From positions 62,001-126,000 of the forward strand of contig VXAY01002869.1 of assembly GCA_013399855.1 (NCBI GenBank): DNA of 64,000 nt, read 5' to 3'. A program made the position numbers and the translations under genes. Below are positions 23,051-35,978 of this stretch, piece by piece. Source of the DNA: Oxyruncus cristatus. Its lineage: Eukaryota > Chordata > Aves > Passeriformes > Cotingidae. Numbering within the stretch: the stretch's first letter is position 1; every line of letters starts with the position of its first letter. The notes below the pieces were generated by a model that saw nothing but the letters and a program-made list of their open reading frames with translations, was not told where the DNA came from and ran no database searches.

Positions 23051-26000
23051 CAAACATTATCACACCTCCCTCTTTCTCTCAGGGACACTGCCAGGAAAAA
23101 TCCACTAATTTATAGAAGATGTCCGGGAAGGATAGATAAGGGACGCAGAAAAACAGCATGCTAAGTGCCAGAGACACATATCTTTCCTTTCCTCTCCCTG
23201 TAATAGGATAGCGTGGAAGATTTAAAACCTCAAGGGTTTTTACCTCATTACCAAGTGCCTGACTTGACACTTGCATTAAATCTACATTTCATATTATGAC
23301 AGATGCTGTGTTTTCTTTGAACTGAAAAGGAAGGACATCGTTTTGGCATTAGAAGTTACTCTGAGAGTGTTAACATCCAAGTTGAAGAAAGGTTTGCAAC
23401 TGTGAAAAAACACACTCTGCCTGGCTATATGAAAGCCATATGAGAGTCTTGAAATGTTGATTTGGCTTACTTGTTCTTTAATACCTTACAAAAAGGGTGT
23501 TTCTGAAGGACTAGTAGCAAAGTGAATAGTTAATAAAAAGCGAGATTCAAGAGATGGGGTCTGTGCCCACTTAGCTGTTATCAGAGCTGACCTGGAGAAG
23601 AAAGGAAAAAGAAGAAAGTGTAGTCACATTTGCATTTGCTCAGATGCTTCCCCAAAGTAATAATACAGTGTCTGTGTCAGTTTATTACTCTGAAACTGCT
23701 ATCACAGATGTTGGGTATCCACTAAAACATTACTCCCTAATCTGCTAATTCCAGATAAAAAAGCAGCTGAACAATATTTTTGACAATAATATGTGGTGAA
23801 GTAGGGATGCAACTACTGTCCCTGGGGTATTGTAACATTCTTAACATTGCCAATTATGTCTTCAGGGCAAGAGTTTGGTTTGATTTTGTTTCATTCTACC
23901 AGATTGTGGTCTGTAAACAGGCTGGATAATCTTACATGTTCAGAAAGCCCTGGAGACTTTATTAAACTCATTTGCATTCTCTTTAGCTGTACTTCCATTA
24001 CTAGTACTGTATAATAACTGCATTAAAAATCATTAGTGACCAGAAATTTGGAATATTAAAAAGCCCCCAAATTTGTGCTGTATCATCCTGCGTACTGACT
24101 CATTGGCTAAAATGCCGCTCAGCTCACAGCTGCTCTATTTGATGAGATGCAAACTCAACAAGGTTCGATCTCTAGATACTTCTAACCAACAGGAATGCCA
24201 GTTATGTGCAGTACAATTATTTTATGTTGTGCTGTTTGTATGCTTACACAATGCTGTGCATTATTTTTGTAGACAAATATACACAAGCAACTTACTGAGT
24301 ATTTGTGTGTTGTACAGGCACAGATCTGTTAGTTTTTTATGCCTGTGTCAGTCAGGGATGCCTCAGCTGATGCCTGTCAAGTCACAATAGTGTAAAATTG
24401 ACATGGTTAAAAGGACCCCTAATTGAGTGTTTTGTACACAGAGACACATGCACACCCACGTTTATCTTCAAAACCTCTGTAATGATTTAAAATACAATGT
24501 TCATCTCCATAACCAACGTTAGCAGTAGCCCCCAAACATTGTGCATGATCATGTATCCGCTTAAAAGCTACTGCTGATGTTGCAGGACAATTTAACTGCT
24601 ACTTGTATCACTACAGCCAGATTTAGTTTGCTGTGACAGTTTATAGCAGACTTTCCCACCACTTCTTCTCTATCCAGATTGCCACATGCAAAGAGTTTAG
24701 GTTTTAAAGGCTGAAATGAAAGCTGAACTGGAAGAGCCATATCCAAAATGCTGTTAAAATTATGCACCATAAAACAGGTTCTCAGGCTATCAACCCTGTG
24801 AACTCTTGCTAAGGTCAGGCTGCCTCCACTCACATAAAACTTGTAACAAAGGGAATTGTGCTTTATGCAAATAACTCAGGATGATCCTAATATGCAAGAT
24901 TAATTGTGGGTAATTGTGATATTGAGAAACAGTCACTCCTGTTTTGTTCCCAGAGATAACATGTCCCTTACATAGTAGCTCCAGTTGGTTTCCATGGTAG
25001 CCAACAGCATCCTTAAGCCAGGGCACTGAGCTTCACCACCTTTCCTCCAGCACAGATGGCCTTAGCAGTTTTCTGTCTTCCTATAGACAAATCTACACAT
25101 TCACATACATGCACTTCTGCTCAAGAACCTCATCTAATTCTCAATTCTGGCATTTTCAGCTCTCAAAAATAATTAATGGGTATTTTTCGTGGTTTCTGCA
25201 GCAACTTTAATCTGTCTCCTCTGTCAATATTAATAGAACCTGATTGTTTATTTCTTTGAATAATTACAAGTCTATTCTGGATTCAATTATTTTTTAAGAG
25301 TTTATATAGGAACAGAAGAGGTTCTAGAACACAACTATAAATCCACAGAAAAGTCTACTGTCAAATTCCAGCCTAAAATGTACTCATGTTCCTGTTGAGT
25401 TTGGGTGATATCAATAATGAGATATAATAAAAAGGCCTCTAAAATCCTGAGTGGCAAAGAAAAGAAGAAGAAGGAGTTACCAACAAAAGTTTCTCTCTAA
25501 AGATCACAGAAAACAGCATGTTCCAAGAAGCACAGAAAGATATGCTTCTTCACATGGAGCACTGTGAAATCTTGGACCTACTTGTTGCAGGATGCAGTGG
25601 GGATAAAAATGACATGCATTCAAGTGTTTGGGCAAGTCCAAGGAAAAAAAAATATACAGCAATTAAAATATATAACTTCTTGTACAGGGAATCCCTGAGT
25701 TGCTTGGAGTGGATCCTGGACAAGCATCATTGCTTGTCCTATTCTTCCACTTTATCCCAAGCATCCACTATTTTCCACTTTTGGAGGGTGCCAAGCCTAG
25801 TAATATCCATGATTTAGTGTGGCACAGCTGTCCTTTCTTTCTCTGAAGAATTTAGCCATTGGTAGTTTTTGGGATTCACAGTGGGTAGTATAAGAGGTTA
25901 GTCCATAAATCCATATTCAACAACCTATGTAAAAATGGTCCAGTCAAAAGTATTGAGTATACAGTAGCTGCTAGTGAAGCTGGCAGTTCATTTTATTTTT

Positions 26001-26145
26001 CTCCATATTTGAGCATTCCAAAGTCAGACATAGTCTCATGTAAAATTTGGGTGCTAAATCCCAAACTGTATTCTGTGCAAAACTCTACTGAACTGTTTCC
26101 TAAACTGGAGTCACCTAAATTCCAGAAACACATCGTCTTTTAAAA
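23051..26145. other. Non-coding DNA downstream of the island, with octamer sites
   Basis: AT-rich with no convincing frame. Perfect octamers (ATTTGCAT or its complement ATGCAAAT) occur at 23628-23635, 23970-23977 and 24865-24872. The stretch around 24060-24320 is free of recognised repeats and simple sequence and could be conserved, though this cannot be tested here. Confidence 0.4.
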
Positions 26146-26198
26146 GCATTCCCCTGGCACCTCTGTGCATTCCCCTGGCACTTCTGTGCATTACCCCT
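26146..26198. repeat. 21-bp tandem repeat, about 2.5 copies
   Basis: The unit GCATTCCCCTGGCACCTCTG plus T starts at 26146 and recurs at 26167 with one change, followed by a partial third copy. Confidence 0.85.
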
Positions 26199-29100
26199 GC
26201 TAAAAGCCCAAGGACAAGCAAGACTCAGGAGTCAAGCAACTCTTCACTATAGTCCTCTGCATTGCTTCATTGGACACTCAGAATGCATCTACCAAACTTG
26301 GAGAGCTTTGAGTGGCGTAGCTAAAGATCAACTGTTTCTTTTAAAACTTGGCCAGAGGAAGAAGAAATAAATAACTTGTAGGACATGCAACCAAATACCC
26401 ACTGGGCAGCTTTCTTCTCACTGCACCCGTTCGAACCCATTCATTTGAACATAATATTCCAAAAAATATTATTCTGTGTAAAAATACAATAGAGTTAATG
26501 TACAAAAAATACTGAAAAAATCAGTGTTACATATAGTGCAAGCACAGGAAAATGCAGAATTCTGCATTCGTGCTAATTCAGGTACCCCAGAACAATTTCC
26601 ATGTTTTCTAAAGTGATATGCATGGGCATATACATGTCATCTCTCAGTATGAATCCATATATATCCTAGGAACAAAAAGACTGCTTTAGAAATGCATTAA
26701 GTGCACAGTTCCAGAATCAGGATTACCTTCCTGAGCATAACTGTTGTGGGATGGGAGAGTCTAGACTTCTTCAATTTTTTAAGGAAGCTCTCCTGCCCTC
26801 CTCCATCTTCTTTGCAACAGAATGAGATGGTATGGAAGTTATACCCAACTATAATTTGTCTCAGGACTGCAATGCTAAAAATAGTTCCCCTGGGGAGTAA
26901 CCAGAACAGAGGATAGAGTGCAGGTGAGACAGACAAAAGTTCATAATTGACTCAATTCATCACAGGGCTTTACAATTTGTCAGATTGTTGTCATCACTAT
27001 CACTTGCCTCTGGAAGATGATTAATGGTTGAAATAATCGTCAGTCTCAAATTTGTGTTTCTTCCCTTACATCCCCTCCCAAAATACTGATTCTTCATGGT
27101 TACCATTTCTGCTAAGATAACTCCCTTATTAGTGGTTGCATCATAATTCAGTACCAAGCAAGGCCGCTGCAATAATGAGAAAAAGACATGTTTTTCACCC
27201 TAGCAGGAGAGCTGGTTAGATTTGTCGTAGTTAAACTTATTTTTTAAAATATCCTGAAATAAAAAGAAAGATGAAGAAAAATACTCAACAAATGTAAACC
27301 CCACATATTTGTCACGTCATGCTTAGGGAAAAAGAAAATAAAGCCAGCAAAAGTTTTTCCAAGGTAGAGCCTAATATGACAATTTAATGCACTGAGAAGC
27401 TGTGGTTCCTCCCTTCTCAGCTGCCAGTTGGCCAAGATTTCCTACTCCAGCACAGTAAATAAGTGATCAGTGAGTCTGGGAAGAGCTCAACACAGCAGAC
27501 AGCTGGAAAATACGGGCAAATAAAGGCAGGAAAATCAACAGATTTAACCAGTCAGCACAAGGTAGGTGATCCCATGCTCAGCAGTAGGGAGAGTGCTAAG
27601 GAGAATAATATATGGAGCCTATAAGGCTTTAAAAGTGTGAGAACTCAGAGAGCAGTGCGCTCTCAGAACTTGTGCTGACTTCACATTTTTGGACAGAATT
27701 CAATTTCATTACTGAAAAAATTTGAGGTAAACCATCCAATACTTAACAAAAATTGAAAAAATGCCAAAAATTTAGAAGCCAGAACGTCTCATAGCTTTTA
27801 ATGTTAATTATTAGTAAACTGACAAACAATGGTCATCTTGAAGTCCTTTCTCTTACCTAATTCTCATCTTTGCCCTTACTCAAAACTTTCAGCCTGAAAA
27901 AACTGGAATAACAAAGAACGAAGGACTTGAATGACTCCTGGGTTAAACTCACCAAAATCAGGAAAACTTTAATTACGCAGGTTCAGTTTACCATTTTCCT
28001 CTTTGAGTATGCCTCTAATATTGCACATAGTCAAGGTACCACTTGCCTAAATAAAACCTATGTTCGTGATGTTGTTCCGGACAGAGCGTGGGAATACACG
28101 CAGTTTAACATACAGATTCATTTTTTCCTGGAGAGTCAAGGAAGCAATAGCCCCTGTAGCCCTTTTATTTTTATAACAACCAAGCATCAGCAAATCCCAT
28201 AACACTTTAGGAAAACATTTCATTTAACCCTTTTGTGATCTCATCTCAGACATAACGATGAGAGTATTTGGGGAGTAGAGAGACCAGACATATTGCAGGA
28301 GCAGCTATAGTACAGCTAATCTATAACAAGGACCTTTCAGTCTCCCTTCATCTGTTCTCACTGAGAAAAGATGCCAATGTGCTTAGGTTGCCTCATATAC
28401 AACTAACTTTAGAATTACACCTGCCAACTTAATTAACCTCAAAGAATTTGGCACCTAAGGTATGGACCTACAAGTAAACACGTAGGGTAATGCAGCCATA
28501 ATAGCAGGCAGACTCACTCAAAGCCCACTTGATCATAAATCTTGACATAGTCACAACACCTAAGGTAGGCATGTACTAAAGTCATAATACAGCTTCAGGT
28601 CACCAAAAGAATGATAAGGCAGTATTCATTGCATGGGAAAATGCATTTGCTGGAGTCAAGTTTTCCTAGTGTTTTCTTGAGTATGACTAATGCATTCTCC
28701 TGCACATGGGAATTACTTAAATGATTCATCCCTAAAAAGGTATGTGTGGACAGGTATAGGTAATGTTGATATGTAGAATTAAATAACTATATATGATATT
28801 TATATATATATTATACATATAATTATGTATACGAGTATATAATTCTACATCTAAACTCTTGTTGCTGGGCCTAAATTAGGGATATCACAGATTGAAAGCC
28901 AAATAAAACCATTATATTTATAAATGTGACCTTTAGATAGCAATTCAAATGGAGCCAGCTACGTTAAGGAAAAAAAGAAAAAATAAGGAAAAAAATGTTA
29001 ATATATCTATCCCACCAACCCAAACACAAACCACTTGTCATTCTTTTTCTAAGTGCCAAAAGCCCATAATGTTCTCACTCTACTGCCAAAACCCCTAGTT

Positions 29101-30954
29101 CACCTCCTGAAAACATCTATGTCTCACATCCTGTGTCAGCAAAAAAAAAATTAATCGTAGAGAAAACTAAAAAAGTGAGGACAGAGTGAAAACTATAACA
29201 TAATATTAAGAAAGGCCAAGGGAGAACAGTTAACGTGGGGTGGAGAGTTGCTGGAAGACATCATGATTAGTTTTCAGGTCAGAACAATCCCTCTGGATGT
29301 ATAAACAGTCCCAACAGCAGATGTAGGTCCTGTATTGATGTTGGTGAGGGTGTTCAGTGATAAAGAAAAGAGAGATGTCATTTCTTTTCAAGTAGAGCTA
29401 GTTTAGGCAGGTGTGAGTGGTGCCCTCTGAGGGGCCCACGGAGAAGTAGATGGTTCAACTGTATTGACTAGTTGTACTTGTGTTGTTCCAAGGGTAGACA
29501 AAATTCAGTGTTGTAGTAGTGGCAGAAATATTTGGGGGAGGAAGGAAGGAAAAAGTCATGATACTCTGGAGAATGAGAAGGTATTAGTCAAATTTCAGGA
29601 AAGCCAAGGAGGTTGAGGGCATTCAAGCTGAGCAATAAGGAGTTGAGGGATCTTCAAAGAAACAGCAAAGTTTTGGAGGGGTTAGCAAAAGGGCTTAGGG
29701 GAAGCCTTGCAGGAAAGGAGTGCTAACAGGATTTGATCCATTTCAGGTTTTCACAATAGTCAGAATTTGAAAAGAAAAAACATTGGGCTGCACAGCCTGC
29801 TGGACATGGCATTTCTATGGCTGGAAGAGAGATTCCTGACCTTTCTGCCCGTCTGCCCTCTCTGTACTTTCTCTTCAGCTGTGGCACAGGAGTGTCTTGT
29901 TCCTCATCCTCATGGCTTTCCCTTTTCTCTCTCAGTACTCACCACTCTCCTTCACTGCCCTTTAACACAGCAGCTACATTCCCTCTCTCTACTTGGACAA
30001 TCCCTTGGCACTTTCCAGACTGTGAGCACTAAAGGGCAAGAGACACAGGAGAGAGGAAAGGAGCAGGACTGAAAGAGACAAAATGGAAGTCTGGCTGGAA
30101 AAGTACTTGCAGCTCTCGATGCCACCATGGGCCTGAGTACATCTTCAGTCCTCCTCTCCCCCTTCCTGTCCAAGCAAAACCTAGTACATCAGCAAAGGGA
30201 AACTCCCAACAGATAGTTTCATCTGCTGTCCTTAGGCTGACACTTACCCAAAACCTCCTGTCATGGCAAATGTAATTATTATTTACTTTTAGTGCTAATT
30301 TAGGGCACTGAATCTTTTCCAAGCTTGTGTCAGTGAAGTTGAATTATAAAAGGACTGGAGGAGGAAGTTGTGCTATTTGCCTGGCTGGTTCATTTTGTTT
30401 TTATTTGAATTCCACATTTGGTTGAAGGGAGGGATAAATATTTTTCCTCTTCCTTCATTCTGGTATCAATGAGTGGGAAGGTGGAACCTGGTTAGTTGGA
30501 CTAGTGTGAAAGGCAGAATCATTCTTACTTCTGTATTGTCCTAGGGAATTCAGAATATTTTCTACAGTTGGCTTATTCTCTTACCAAGGCTGTACACATG
30601 GTTCTAAAAAAAGGACAGAAATGCCATTTTGCAACTAGTTTCGAAACTTGTTTTCATACTGAACTTCAATAAATCCAAGGCCTTTCTAACATTTTCTTCA
30701 AAGTGAGTGCTATCAGTCACTTTTACACTGAAAACTCAGAATTTGCAAAAGAACTGTAGTAAGGACTGTGGTCTGACATGCGGACCAACACTCATCTCTA
30801 CAGAGGCAGCTAGAAGCTGCACTCCAACTGCAGATGATGCAGTTTCCGAGGACAGGTTCAAAACCTTCTGGAAGCAATCCAGTGTTTTCCCATGCTCTGA
30901 TCCTGATGGTTCTTGTTCGTGCTGACTCTTTTACATAAACATTAGCTGACCACT
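26199..30954. other. Non-coding DNA, nothing recognised apart from an AT-rich inverted repeat
   Basis: Mostly AT-rich. From about 29220 to 29760 the + strand is rich in G and A and poor in C, without forming a regular repeat. Open frames are around 100 codons or less and are not recognised. Confidence 0.45.
28771..28850. repeat. AT-rich inverted repeat
   Basis: ATGTAGAATTA at 28771-28781 is the reverse complement of TAATTCTACAT at 28840-28850, giving 11 paired bases. They enclose about 58 bases of TA-rich sequence that is itself partly self-complementary. It could extrude as a cruciform or be a decayed miniature inverted-repeat element. Confidence 0.6.
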
Positions 30955-30968
30955 TTGTTTGGTTTTTT

Positions 30969-30992
30969 GTTTGTTTGTTTGTTTGTTTGTTT
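30969..30992. repeat. (GTTT)6 microsatellite
   Basis: Six perfect GTTT units, flanked by imperfect T- and G-rich sequence from about 30955 to 30996. Confidence 0.9.
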
Positions 30993-33419
30993 TTTAGTGG
31001 CTACATTTCAATCAGATCTAATAAGACCATAAAACTACGAAAATGCTAGAACTGACATAAGAAAAGGCAGAGAAACATAGAACCAAGTGTGAGAAGAAAC
31101 GAAACACATCTCCTTTCAGGGATAATCTCATCTTAAATGGGCTTAACTTGATCTTAAAATTCAATTTTAGAACTCACACAAGCTTCAGACAAGTCAGACT
31201 GGAGAAACTTTATAACTGTCCTCATCTGCAGGATGGCACTAGGGGCAGAAAGTGTTCTACTAACGTGCAACTGCCCTGCTACAGGAGATGAGACCTGCCC
31301 CTGAGAAGCTAAATTACCTCAAGAGGCAATCATCAGATATCGAGCACATTTTTTTAGGTATTAGCCCAAATGCTATTTAAACCAGTCTCATCAACAATAA
31401 ACAAAGTTTTCAGTGGAGTTTAGCTTGATTTCCTCATAATGATAGACTCTGTCTGAGGTTAGAGTCTCTGCCATGCTTATCTGGCACTTGAGGAGGCTGA
31501 CCTTTCCTGTTAGGAAGATAGCCTGACACAGGAACTCCATAAATAACCTTGGCTTGTGCTGGAGGTGTGTTCTGCCAAAGAGTGCCCTTTTGAAGCCATC
31601 TTCTTTGGGTATCAAGAAGGCCAAGACTGTATTTTCCAGATAAATGAATTCAGAGGTTTTTAAACCTGCTGTAAGGGTTTTAAAATCTGACTATACTGAA
31701 AGCACACTCACTGTGTGCTTTCATAACTTTGCTTCATAGGTGGTAAAACGGTCTACATGAACTTTCTGAGAAGAAAAAGAAACTATATTTTATATATATG
31801 CAAATATATATACACACACGTATGCACATCATGTTTTATTGCATTTAAGATTTTCCCTATTACTTGAGAGTTTCTGAGTAACAGAAAAAAGCTTTTAACC
31901 TGTAGTTTTTCCAAAAGCAGCTGACAGCCTGAACTAAGCTTCGTGCTTTTACAGCCTTTCCCTGCAGTGGGACCAAGCTGACAGATCATTTCACTGAAAT
32001 AAATCATGCTTACCCTTCTACAAAAATGCTTTTCACACAAACCAATCCACAGCTAAGTTTTAAGACAGCAGTATCTGAATTATAAGTAGCAAAGTGATGG
32101 CCGATCGATAGCTGTGTCACAGCCCTAATAATAAAGACATGGTAACAAACCATGTGTTAGCGTGAACTGCAGATCTTGATCCCTGCCTGTCTCATGCTGA
32201 TGTGAAATCCCACCAAGTGAAAGTCGTGGAATTTGTTGACTAGCTTAGAAGCAGTTTGAGCTAGAGATCTGATCTGCTCTCTTGTTATCTTTCTTTCACT
32301 TAAGAAAAACAAGAGAGATGTATTTTATCACTGAATGACAGTAATCATTGGCATATCATTGGTCATTTTTAAACCTTTCCACTTGTGGTAAGTTACTTAT
32401 TAAAATAAAAATTTGTCATTTTTATTGGGACAGCATAGTTTCCTGCAATTTTTTTCCATTTGGCTGTTATTCCTGAAATTAGCACCAACCTAAGGCAGCC
32501 TGTGTTAACTCTTTCTTATGCTAAACAGCCCTTGTTAGTTTAGCAGAACAAAAGCTTCGATTGTAAGTGCAAATATGTGTGAGAATCTAGAGTCAAAGCA
32601 CATTGGTGGCTTTTTTTCTAAATGACTTGCTTTGGTGCAAGTTTCCAAATAAAGATTTAATTGCACCCACTTGCATCAATTACAATATCAAAGCGCAGAA
32701 GTTATAAAAACAGAAGGTGCATACACAATGGCTATTTCACAGTCTGTTTTGAAAACAGATTAGACACAGTTATAATGATCATTTCTTCAAAAGAATCTAG
32801 AGATTTTCAGAAACAGAGCAGACTGTGGATTTTAATTGAAAACTCAGTCCAAATTCTTTGTATACCTCCACTCCATCCTGGTCTCCTTCGCAGAAATTTA
32901 ACAAAATAGTTAATGTGTGGTTTTAATGGGGGGGATTTGAAACCTGGAGATACATACAGTTGCAGTACCCAGTTCTTAATATTGCAATGCCTGTGGTGCT
33001 TTGGGTGATCTCATTTCCTGCACTTACACTTTGACGTAATCACACTTAGCACCTGTACGTACAACTTAGCAATTCATTCCAGCAGCCCAGACAGTCTTCA
33101 TGGGCCCCTCGAATTGGAAAATAACTATCTGTGCCTTTCCAAGGAAAAATCCGACTCTGATATACTGGAAAGCCCTTTGCAATTCTGAAATTTCAATTTC
33201 TCAAGAGAATAAAAAAAATACATGAAAAGAACAGAGCATCTTTTTATATTTTAATGTTAATGATCAAAAAAGGCATTTGTTTAGAACATAGAAATGCCCT
33301 GGAAAGTGTTCCGATACAGATTGTACAATACAGTGTACCTTAAAACCAAGTGACATCAGTAATGCTTTTGAGAAACATGGGCCTAAATTTCAACCTCACT
33401 TAGGCAAATTAAAAGTGTT

Positions 33420-33450
33420 TAATTAATACAGCTATGTCAGCTAATTAATA
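33420..33450. promoter_or_regulatory. Paired TAATTAATA motifs
   Basis: TAATTAATA occurs at 33420-33428 and 33442-33450, 22 bases apart, close to two helical turns. Both carry a homeodomain core. The function is inferred from the motif only. Confidence 0.25.
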
Positions 33451-34823
33451 TAGGCCATGTCATTTTTATAATGGAAAGAGTATTTTCAGAGGGTCATTAT
33501 TTCCACAAGCAGAATGACATTGCCCTTCATGTACTGTGTTTTCTGAAGACTGTTTCATTGGAGTTTAATTCTCATCATTTTGACAAAGCAACAGTCACTG
33601 CAGAGAGTGCCTCTCATCCCAAGTTAAGCCTCATGTCTTGTTCACAGGGTGAGATCTGGACCACTTTGATTCTTACTAAACACATACATGTGGTCTCTCA
33701 ATTGTCTCCAGTGCTGTGTCAGGGCACACCAATGCCTTGCTGCCACAATCCCTTCAGCTGCTGAGAAATTCTATGTTAGCCTGGGGCCCCACCCCTGAGA
33801 CATCTCAGTTTTATGAATGAAGAAGACATCCCCAGTATCCATACAGTACTTTTATTGAGTTTGCCTCTGCAAACTATCCCAATGTTTTAGGAGACTGAAA
33901 AAACCTTTTGGAAAAATTGTTGCTTCCTAAATTTACTTGAATTTTTACTCTTCTAAAACTTAAAGCTGATTTTTAACTGTGGTTTCAGTCATTGCAAATT
34001 TCTCTGAGGGATTAAGCATTTTAATCATACCGACATAAAAATATCCAGTGATATGTCCATTGCACAACTGAAAATTAAAATTGAAATATTCTAAAAATAT
34101 CAGCTAATTTAGAGTATCAAGGACACCTGCAAGGATAACTGAAGGTTTAGCAATCACAGCCAAATATAGCCAGGTGGCCAACTCAAACACATTACAAAAT
34201 CTTTCTAAAAAGTAAAAAACCACCGTGGTTTTGCATCAAATTGTATTTGTGCGGTTCTGTCACTGTCTTTTTTTATACTACAAGTAGTCTATTACAAGTG
34301 TAGCAATCACCTACATCTCACACCAGTGGCCTGACAGGAGCTGTGATGGACATCTTCCCCACGGTCCCTGTGGAGCTGCTTCGCATCCTCTGCCAGGCAG
34401 AGGTGGCAGCCCTAGCACACAGCGACAGGCAGCATGGGATATGTGTGGGGAGACCTGCAAAGTTACTGCAGGAAAGACAGACAGAAAAGTCTCTTGTGTG
34501 CCTAGAGCTGGAACTGCAGTGTATTTTGTTCATGATAGACTTATCCCTGGAGACAAGCAGCAGCTCTTGAGTTTCAGGCAAAAACCAGTATCTTCCTATA
34601 CAATCTTAATTCACTACTGTCATAAAGGGGAAGCATGCAGGGTGCCCCAGAGGACAAGGGCCATGATGATATCTAGCAATTTCTCCTAACTTTGGAGTAT
34701 GGCAGTGAAGTTGAATAGGTGTCAGATGTAGAGTGGTGTGAAGAACAGAGTGCCTGACACGCTGGCGTGTCTCCCTCCAGGTCAATGGGCATGGGCCAGG
34801 CAATCACCTTATGTCTAACATTT

Positions 34824-34867
34824 CCTCTGAGATTAACACTTGTTGCCTCTGAGATTAAGACTTCTAA
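34824..34867. repeat. 22-bp imperfect tandem duplication
   Basis: CCTCTGAGATTAA recurs at a spacing of 22 bases (34824 and 34846), with diverged remainders. Confidence 0.75.
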
Positions 34868-35779
34868 CCATTTCCCTTCACTTCCATACTCTCCTTAAAT
34901 CATCTCATGATTGCTTTCGTGATTTTAGATGCATATGCTTTAGCTTTGAAATAATAAATAGACAATGGGAGAAGGATACACTCTTTTAGAGAGGAGGTGA
35001 TTAACCCAGAAACCTTTGAACAAAAGAGCAGAAATTCTACCAAATCACTTATCTGTTTTAATTATCTGGTATTCTGGGGCCAAGAGGTTTCAAAGTCAAA
35101 TGACTATAGTGAGACTTTAAAATCTGTATTTAGGTAGATAAAGAGATAGTGCTGAGCATTGCAGCATTGCCTCCAGCTTATAACAGATGCGCAAATGGCT
35201 CCCAGGAGTTGGGCAGTCACTCACTCAGGTAAGAGAGTCAGTGGCTCTGGTGAGCCACCAGTGTAAATAAAAAGTGGGAATGAGAGCTAGCTCTGGGAAA
35301 GATCCTGGCATAGAGGAGTTGCACACTTTATGCGTTTACATTTGCAGAAAGAGTAGTGAAAACTGTGGTGTGTTCTGTCCTCCCATCCCGTAATGCTTGA
35401 TTTCTTCTTTAAAACAGAACTAATGAAACTTAAAGGAAAAGTATCTAAATTAATAAAGGCTACTGGCAGAAGAGGGAGAAATTTTTTGGGGTACAAGTCG
35501 AATGGAAATGAGCACAGAGACATTTTGCTGACCAAACAGTGCAGCTAACCTCAAAGGCAGAAGAGTGAGATGCTACACTTAAAAAATGCATTGTAGAGGT
35601 TTTCTCATTTTACACATTTAGGAACAATTCCAGCAGGACAATGATGGTGTGCATCCAGGAGATTTACTCTCACAGCAGAACCACACAACAGAATTAGCAT
35701 CACAGTCTCTGGGGAACAACTCTCTTTTGGTCAAAGTATTTTACAGATAGGTTGCCAGGAACTGAATCCAGTGGAAACG

Positions 35780-35978
35780 GCAGTTCCCAAACTAGGACTC
35801 AGACTCTGGGAAAGAAGGGGGGCTATGAGAGATACTGGCAGGGCTGCAAACTGAGATGAGCATCTGTAATCCTGAATGCTGGGTGCTGAATGAGTTGGGG
35901 AGAAAAGGGGGAGAGAAGGGTCATGAACAGTAGAGCTCACTTTGGAAGGGGGCACAGGAAAAATAGTTTGGGAAATGC
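35780..35978. mobile_element. hAT-like miniature inverted-repeat element
   Basis: GCAGTTCCCAAACTA at 35780-35794 and TAGTTTGGGAAATGC at 35964-35978 are inverted copies matching at 14 of 15 positions, and enclose 169 bases. The TTCCCAAACT core resembles the ends of vertebrate hAT (Charlie-type) transposons and their non-autonomous derivatives. There is no transposase frame. I do not find a clear 8-bp target-site duplication, so the copy is probably old. The orientation is unknown. Confidence 0.5.

Larger units (their letters stand above)
30997..35779. other. Non-coding DNA, nothing recognised apart from small repeats
   Basis: AT-rich. Alternating TA and CA dinucleotides lie at about 31785-31829. 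The stretch 32260-32680 is free of recognised repeats. An open frame at 34343-34570 (+) encodes an unrecognised 75-residue peptide in a locally GC-rich patch. Confidence 0.4.

Noticed and set aside
23019..23065. ACCTCAGTTTCCCTC, similar to the 3' part of a MIR SINE
   Set aside because: Only about 15 bases agree, and it lies at the edge of the CpG island. Too short to call.
21233..23115. Long open frames (up to 188 codons) in the CpG island
   Set aside because: They overlap on both strands in several frames, are Pro/Ala/Arg/Gly-rich and resemble no protein I know. GC-rich DNA has few stop codons.
24162..24172. GGTTCGATC, similar to a tRNA gene B box
   Set aside because: No A box, cloverleaf or T-run terminator can be placed around it.
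29220..29760. C-poor, G- and A-rich stretch as a strand-asymmetric repeat
   Set aside because: There is no repeating unit and no family similarity, so composition alone is not enough.
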